Origin: Amorphochlora amoebiformis
Taxonomy: Eukaryota > Cercozoa > Chlorarachniophyceae
Direction: 5' to 3'
Assembly (NCBI GenBank): GCA_054601695.1
Contig: BAAHQB010000082.1
Location: 186,001-250,000 of the forward strand
Length of the DNA stretch: 64,000 bases
The translations under genes and the position numbers were made by a program. Below the pieces are notes generated by a model, which worked only from the letters and a program-made list of their open reading frames with translations, ran no database searches and had not been told where the DNA came from. This document shows, in pieces, positions 1-64,000 of the stretch (positions are counted from its first letter, which is position 1; every line of letters starts with the position of its first letter).

Positions 1-432
1 GGAATATGTATGTGGTATATATGTGATATATATATATATATATATATATGCTTGATATATACCATATGTATATATGTATATACATGCATATGTACAAAAC
101 ATAATGACATAATACATACATAAATACACAATATACTTATGTGCAATAGTATACATACACATATATATATACATACACATATACATATGTATATGAAGAA
201 AGAAAAATGCGTAAGTACGCGTGTGAACGTACATGTATCACAGTCCACATGAATATAAATATTCTGGGTATACACACATATATTATATATATATAGATAT
301 ACTATTAATATATATGTATATATATATATATAATTAATATATATATATATATATATTATATATACATATTGGTATATCTACTTACACATTTAAACACAAC
401 TTTACATCGACCTTAAAGGTGTGATATTTGAC

Positions 433-9464
<9,032 letters not shown>

Positions 9465-11330
9465 TTACTCAGCGGTCACTTCGGGACTTGAAAGATTTGA
9501 AAGGCTAACAGTTATCGTAAACTTTTCTGGCACCACTTCGTGTTTCCTATCCTTACAAATTTTATCTATCTGAGATTTCCTGAGAACCACCTTGCACTGT
9601 CCCCTAAGATCTGGCTTTAGAAATCGAGTGTTAAACCAGAATTGAAATATTTTTTTCTTCTTTCTCCACCCTTTCTTGTAAATGAAGAGAATCTGAACGT
9701 CTTCATCCACTACCATCTTCGAATCCTTGAAGTTCCAGACAGCCTTCTTCTCATCCATCTCGTGGTTCGTTTTCTTCGCTTCGTCGAATGATTTCACTTG
9801 CCGTTTGAGAACTGCGTTTGGAATTACACCGCCTTCCTCGACCTTTATTCTATTAGTGTTTTTGATGGCCCTCAGTCTGTTTACACCCCTCAGCTCTTGG
9901 GTGCTAAATGTGATGATCTGAAAGTAGCAAGAACCGCCTTGCTCGAGATGCTTTGGGGCTGGATCAAGAGTAATCGACTGCATCTTGAGAGGGTTGCTTC
10001 TTGGATACTGTTGTTTGCCAGCTCTCTTTCGCTCCATGAAAGTTCGAAAATACGTAACATAGCGCATCTGAGACGGAATTGTGACTCCTTTGCAGTTTTT
10101 CGTACGCTTGACGGCAAAAAATCGGAGTGCTGAGAAACTATCGACATGTTGCTGATTGTAGAGAAGATAAGCGGATATCATCAAACCCGTGCGGCCTTTG
10201 CCGGCCTTGCAGTGGATCGCTGCAACGTTTTCCGAACTCTCAGTGAGATATCGCCGTACATGCTCGCAAAAGGGCTCCATCATGTCGAAAGGGCAGGGAT
10301 TGTGATCTTCGAAGCCGTACTGCACCACTCGGCCGTGGAACTTCTTGATGTTGTAGCTCCTGTCGTCGCAAAGATTGTAAAGCTGATAGTGATCCTTGTG
10401 GAAGTGCTCGAGAAACTTGATGACCTCATCCAGGTTATTCCGATAGAACGAGGACATGTCTGAGGCGGGGATTCCCATGGCGATTATCTGAGGTGTAATG
10501 TAGGAGAGGTCGAGATCGAAGCCTTCACGGATGAACCTTCTCTTTTTCTTAGACACTTTTCCACGCACAAGACCAAAGATAGAGTTTGGACGCTTCTCGT
10601 CGGGTCTACTGTAATCTCCAGCAGTGAAAGCCACGTCTTTGACGTACGTGCTGGGGAACAGGCCAATGCGCATCGGGTTGCTTCCTATCACTCTTCCTCT
10701 CATGTATTTTACTTCGGCTTGATCTTCATCGTCGAAGCTATCTGTTGGGTTAGCACTTATCATAAGATAGGGAGAGGACGGAATGGACAGACGAGAGAGG
10801 TAGCGGCAGAGGAGAATAAATGGGTGAGATGAGTCAAAGGATAGAAAGGGCTGTGTAAATATGTACATCAGTGTGCACGATCCACAGCGAATATCTGGCA
10901 CGCACATAGGCCGTGTGAACGTGTACATAGATGTTTGCGAGCTTAAAGAGCACATTTGACAGTCATGTTAGTGTACACGAAGTGTGTGGGCGAGCATGCA
11001 AACCGACCATATTTCATACCAAAGAGATATTGGAAGAGGGTTAGATAGTAATTACTTAGGAAAGAAGCAAAATCAAGCTTGGGACCGTTCTGCTTTTTCT
11101 TCTCGATCTTGACTTCCTTTTCTAATGTGTTGATCCCACATTAGAACATGTTGATGTATGCATTAGGTGTGCATGGATTTATATATATTTTACATATGTA
11201 TATGTTTGTATGTATGTATATATATATATATATATATATATTTTACATATATATATATATATATGTTTAAATTACACACATATATATATATAACTAAATT
11301 AATATTTGTACATTTCACGCACACACACAC

Positions 11331-11374
<44 letters not shown>

Positions 11375-11550
11375 GTGTGTGTGTGTGTGTGTATAAATAT
11401 GTACACATACATATGAATACTAGGGGCAGTTTTGGAGACGTACCGAGAACCTCGATGATTTCGTCGTACTCAAAATAGGTATGACCTTTCTTGCCTACGG
11501 GCTTGTAGTCGTACAGCGCCCTCACCCACATGCGCTAATATATGTGCATG

Positions 11551-11622
<72 letters not shown>

Positions 11623-11707
11623 GGCCATGATACATGCTATTAAGTCTGATTCCATGTATACTGCACAGCCGGGGTGTTGTACTTCCACCCATGAATACAT
11701 ACCGTGT

Positions 11708-11797
<90 letters not shown>

Positions 11798-12477
11798 CAT
11801 AATCTTTATATATACATACATGTACATATGTGTATATGTATGTAACGTTAGTGTTTTTCTTTCTATATCCTTCCCTTACCCAACATACCACGGGCCCACT
11901 GTGGCCAGTGTTGCACTTGCAGATTCGGAGTGAGTTCGAAGGCGTATCCCTCTCGGTGTTCTATGGTAATATTTATAGGTTGAATTGATACACCGACAAA
12001 CACGACAAATGACATTAAAATTGGTTGCGAGAGTTACCATAATTTGTTGAATCTTGTTTTCCAAAGCAGTCATCTGAGCAAAAGTGGCCTTGTACTTGGC
12101 TTGCAATGTATCAATCCGCCCTGGTGATGCCTGCTTATTAGTTTCCTTCTCTATCTGGGCCTCGAGTTTGTTGACTTCTTTCTCCTTCTTCTTTCTCTCC
12201 TTCTCTAGCTTTACGGCCTTCTTGACCTTCACAGCATCGCGCTCATCCTCTTTGTCGGTATCCGTTGAATGTCCCGCATCCCTGCACATCCAATGTAAGC
12301 TCGTGTTTCTTGTGCCATTTCATATCAAAATAAACCGTACTCGGTTGATTCGACGATATGCGAGATATCTCCCTGGGAGAAATCGCTCCCAATCGAGCTG
12401 TCTGACTTGGGTGACTTGAAGGCGGGAACGGAGGGAACGTCCAAATTGATCGATTCGGTGCTAGCATTTTGGTTCAT
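9465..12477 (-). CDS. PTEN: SH3 domain-containing PTEN-family phosphatase
   Basis: Predicted phosphatidylinositol 3-phosphatase. Exons 12341-12477, 12038-12281, 11889-11960, 11444-11534 and 9465-10741 join in phase to 606 codons plus TAA. Residues 1-45 are Ser-rich and about 46-127 form a charged coiled coil. An SH3 domain spans about 152-220: it opens with ALYDYKP, is split by the last intron, and closes with [11 protein letters not shown]. The PTEN phosphatase follows: basic KKKRRF ahead of [11 protein letters not shown] (the phosphoinositide-binding region in PTEN), FEDHNPC in place of the WPD loop, and the P-loop [10 protein letters not shown] with Cys about 359 and Arg about 365. Both PTEN-specific P-loop lysines are present. 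The remainder matches a C2 domain, ending SSPEVTAE without a PTEN-type PDZ ligand. The first four exons are short with TA introns, whereas the catalytic part is one 1.28-kb exon. The 11889-11960 exon is the least certain. It diverges from the hydroxylase gene. Confidence 0.9.
11444..11534 (-). other. SH3 N-terminal exon of the PTEN-family gene
   Basis: This exon encodes [19 protein letters not shown] and then [10 protein letters not shown], the ALYDY start and acidic RT loop typical of SH3 domains. The acceptor is TTAG before CGC, and the donor CTCG then GTACGT leaves one G that pairs with AT of the next exon to give Asp. The SH3 C-terminal half ([11 protein letters not shown]) lies at the start of the 10741 exon, so the domain is split by an intron of about 700 bp (10742-11443). 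Confidence 0.85.
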
Positions 12478-12884
12478 CGTCCTCGACAGTCCTAACTATT
12501 TATGATTTAGAGCTACACATTCAATAACACACACACATAGAACATGAAAACATATGTTGAAGTGAAATCTATCCGGAATGGTTAGATTGGAACATGACTT
12601 TAAATTACGCGGATTTTGGTTGGTTTCCATGTACACCTCTCGCTTCCCACTCAGTAGGACCCACCTCTATCACCTGATGCCCCGGGAATCAAGGGATTGA
12701 GTGCGCCCCTTGGTTTCACGCCTTCCTTGTCCTTTGAGTATCGATTATCTGAGTTTATGTCCCCGTTTCACTTCGGCAGCCGAACAATTAATTCTGCTAA
12801 TAATAATCTCACAGAACTTGTCGGCTGACAGAGGGCCATCAGTACCCGCCCATAGCCCCCTGTGCTTATATCTCCAGCTCACAT
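12478..12884. promoter_or_regulatory. Divergent intergenic promoter region
   Basis: The 407 bp between the ATG of SH3-PTEN (minus, 12477) and the ATG of the hydroxylase (plus, 12885) must hold the 5' ends of both genes. It has no TA arrays, unlike nearly everything around it. A weak TATA-like word (GCTTATAT) lies about 20 bp before the hydroxylase ATG. No other element is convincing by eye. Confidence 0.6.
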
Positions 12885-27019
<14,135 letters not shown>

Positions 27020-27912
27020 ATTGAGGGCCCTCAAACCTGGTCTAGAATCTAGAGAATAGGAAATTGAAACACTAGTGACTCTTAGCTAGGACTCTTGTAC
27101 GAGCATAGGATCTACTAGATTTTGCTAGTTTGTACCAGTAAACATGGCGGGCGATGTATCTAAGTTAAGGTTTTAACGACATGAGTTCGATAGTCAAATG
27201 CATTTTTCATGATGCCACGTACGGTCTACTTTGTAGCAATATTCTCTAGATTCTAGACATTGCGTACAGTTTTTACCGCGATTATAGCTATCGGACATGG
27301 TATCTAGCTTCCTCCAATCAGAGTGTGACACACCATAGTGATAAGATTACTTACTATCGTGAGCTAGTGGTACACACACCATATATATATATCTATATAT
27401 ATATATATATATATATGCATGTATGTATACGATTTTATGTAATACGTACTTGTCTGTGAATATAATACGTACTAGAGCTAGACTGGTCACGACATCAGCC
27501 TATACTCTAGATACTTAGTCTAGATATGCGTATCTGCATGTGCTTACGTGCTACGTACGTATGTAACGTATGCGTACGTATGTAACGTATACGTACGTAT
27601 GTAACGTATACGTACGTATGTAACGTATACGTACGTAGTAACGTATACGTACGTATACGAACTACATGAGTACGTATACGTGTACTGGTGTGCTATGTGG
27701 ATATGTATATAGATCTGTTGTACGTATATGCCTATAGATACGTTCGCATATGCAATTCATTACGTGTATCTATATTCATGATATGGCTATATAGACTCTA
27801 GACTGGTATTGCGATTGGAAAAACAGATCCGTTGTAGATCAAATCATGATATAATACAGTGTTCATACATATGTGTATCTATTTGTACATATCTAGTATA
27901 CATATATATATT

Positions 27913-28008
<96 letters not shown>

Positions 28009-28330
28009 CCGTTGAACATATACTAGATATAGATATGTATCTAGATGTATATACCCATCCAGCTGTTGATACTAGACCCAACAGTTTTTTATGCCAGTCA
28101 TAATTGTTCGCGATTTGTAGCCTATGCAGTTCTACACAGTGTATTATTTATGTATCTCAAATGATGTCTAAATAGAATTCTCTAGAATTCAGAGCTGTAG
28201 AATCTAGAGAATGTCTAGATCTAGGTAGAAGCGGCACTATCAAGACTTATTTCTTATAGAGATTTCTAATGTCAAGAAATTCTAGAAATTATTAATTAAA
28301 GTTTTTGGATGGCATTTACTGACTGGTATG
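27020..28330. other. Convergent intergenic spacer
   Basis: This lies between the hydroxylase stop (27019, plus) and the NEK stop (28331, minus). It contains CTAG/TCTAGA-rich stretches at 27030-27130, 27460-27530 and 28150-28290, an ACGTAC tandem repeat at 27553-27660 and a TA array at 27905-28005. No coding exon was seen; both 3' UTRs should lie here. Confidence 0.65.
27553..27660. repeat. 19-bp tandem repeat, palindrome-rich
   Basis: About five units of CGTACGTATGTAACGTATA, slightly degenerate. Each unit contains the self-complementary words TACGTA and CGTACG, so the array could fold into several overlapping hairpins. It sits between two convergent genes. Confidence 0.8.
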
Positions 28331-63568
<35,238 letters not shown>

Positions 63569-64000
63569 TTTGTTTCCCTCGGACTCTGCCTTTTTTTTTA
63601 TCTCCAGGGGTTTCCGGAACCAGAGATGAGGGGAGGGAAAAATGAAGGATTCAGTGGATGAATCGTGGGCTGATAACAGCTCGCCGACCGATGGTGACGA
63701 GTTAGCGTGACAGTGTTAATTCCGGTGACAGTCCGGAATCCAAGAGGTTGAATCTCGGAACCTATACACATGTCAGCCACGTGAAGCCCCGAAATCCGCG
63801 AATGAGGAAGGGTGGCCGTGTACTCAGCCCGTTTGGGGCTATTACTCTCACAATAGCTTTCATTCTTATGTCACATACCCCAATATCATCGATACAGTAA
63901 TCGAATCTTTCATTGTTTCCTTCTCTTTCCCCCAAACCGATACCTAAATCGAAAATAAGAGGTATAGGAATGAAGAGAAATTTATCTGACGAAAAAACCG
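63569..64000. promoter_or_regulatory. NEK upstream region
   Basis: This lies 5' of the NEK start codon and should contain its 5' UTR and promoter. It is mixed sequence without TA arrays. An A-rich run (in transcript sense) at 63590-63600 lies about 25 bp before the ATG. No second gene or clear core element was recognised. Confidence 0.45.

Noticed and set aside
10742-10955. N-terminal extension of the open frame that holds PTEN
   Set aside because: The frame stays open upstream of the CAACAG acceptor, but the SH3 exon at 11444-11534 joins in phase at 10741 and completes the SH3 domain, so this part is intron.

Overview
This is nuclear DNA from an intron-rich eukaryote, most likely a unicellular protist. 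No lineage-diagnostic gene was seen, so the taxon is left open. Coding sequence is cut into exons of roughly 16-300 nt, mostly 30-100. The introns between them are largely (TA)n arrays and degenerate telomere-like TTAGGG/CCCTAA runs. Almost all long open frames in the window are (TA)n read as Tyr-Ile repeats and are not genes. I found the genes by joining short non-TA islands at GT-AG sites and requiring reading phase to agree from exon to exon.

Layout, left to right. (1) About 433-8606, minus: 5' part of an unrecognised gene with a signal-like N-terminus and a CxxC motif; it runs off the left edge. (2) 9465-12477, minus: a five-exon SH3-PTEN lipid phosphatase, reconstructed at 606 aa with all phases agreeing. 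(3) 12885-27019, plus: a 26-exon secretory prolyl 4-hydroxylase with two C-terminal VHL-beta-like domains, reconstructed at 534 aa with all phases agreeing. (4) 28331-63568, minus: a NEK (NIMA-related) kinase of about 1,450 aa in about 63 exons over 35 kb, with a complete kinase domain and a long charged coiled-coil tail. The PTEN and hydroxylase genes diverge from a 407-bp spacer; the hydroxylase and NEK genes converge on a 1.3-kb CTAG-rich spacer. 63569-64000 is the region upstream of NEK.

The most notable system is the fusion of a prolyl hydroxylase with two domains resembling VHL, the beta domain that reads hydroxyproline in animals. It suggests a hydroxylase that carries its own binding modules. 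Also notable are the SH3-PTEN architecture, the extreme exon fragmentation, microexons of 16-22 nt, telomere-like repeats placed next to splice sites with a strand bias, and two families of short dispersed elements embedded in the TA arrays.
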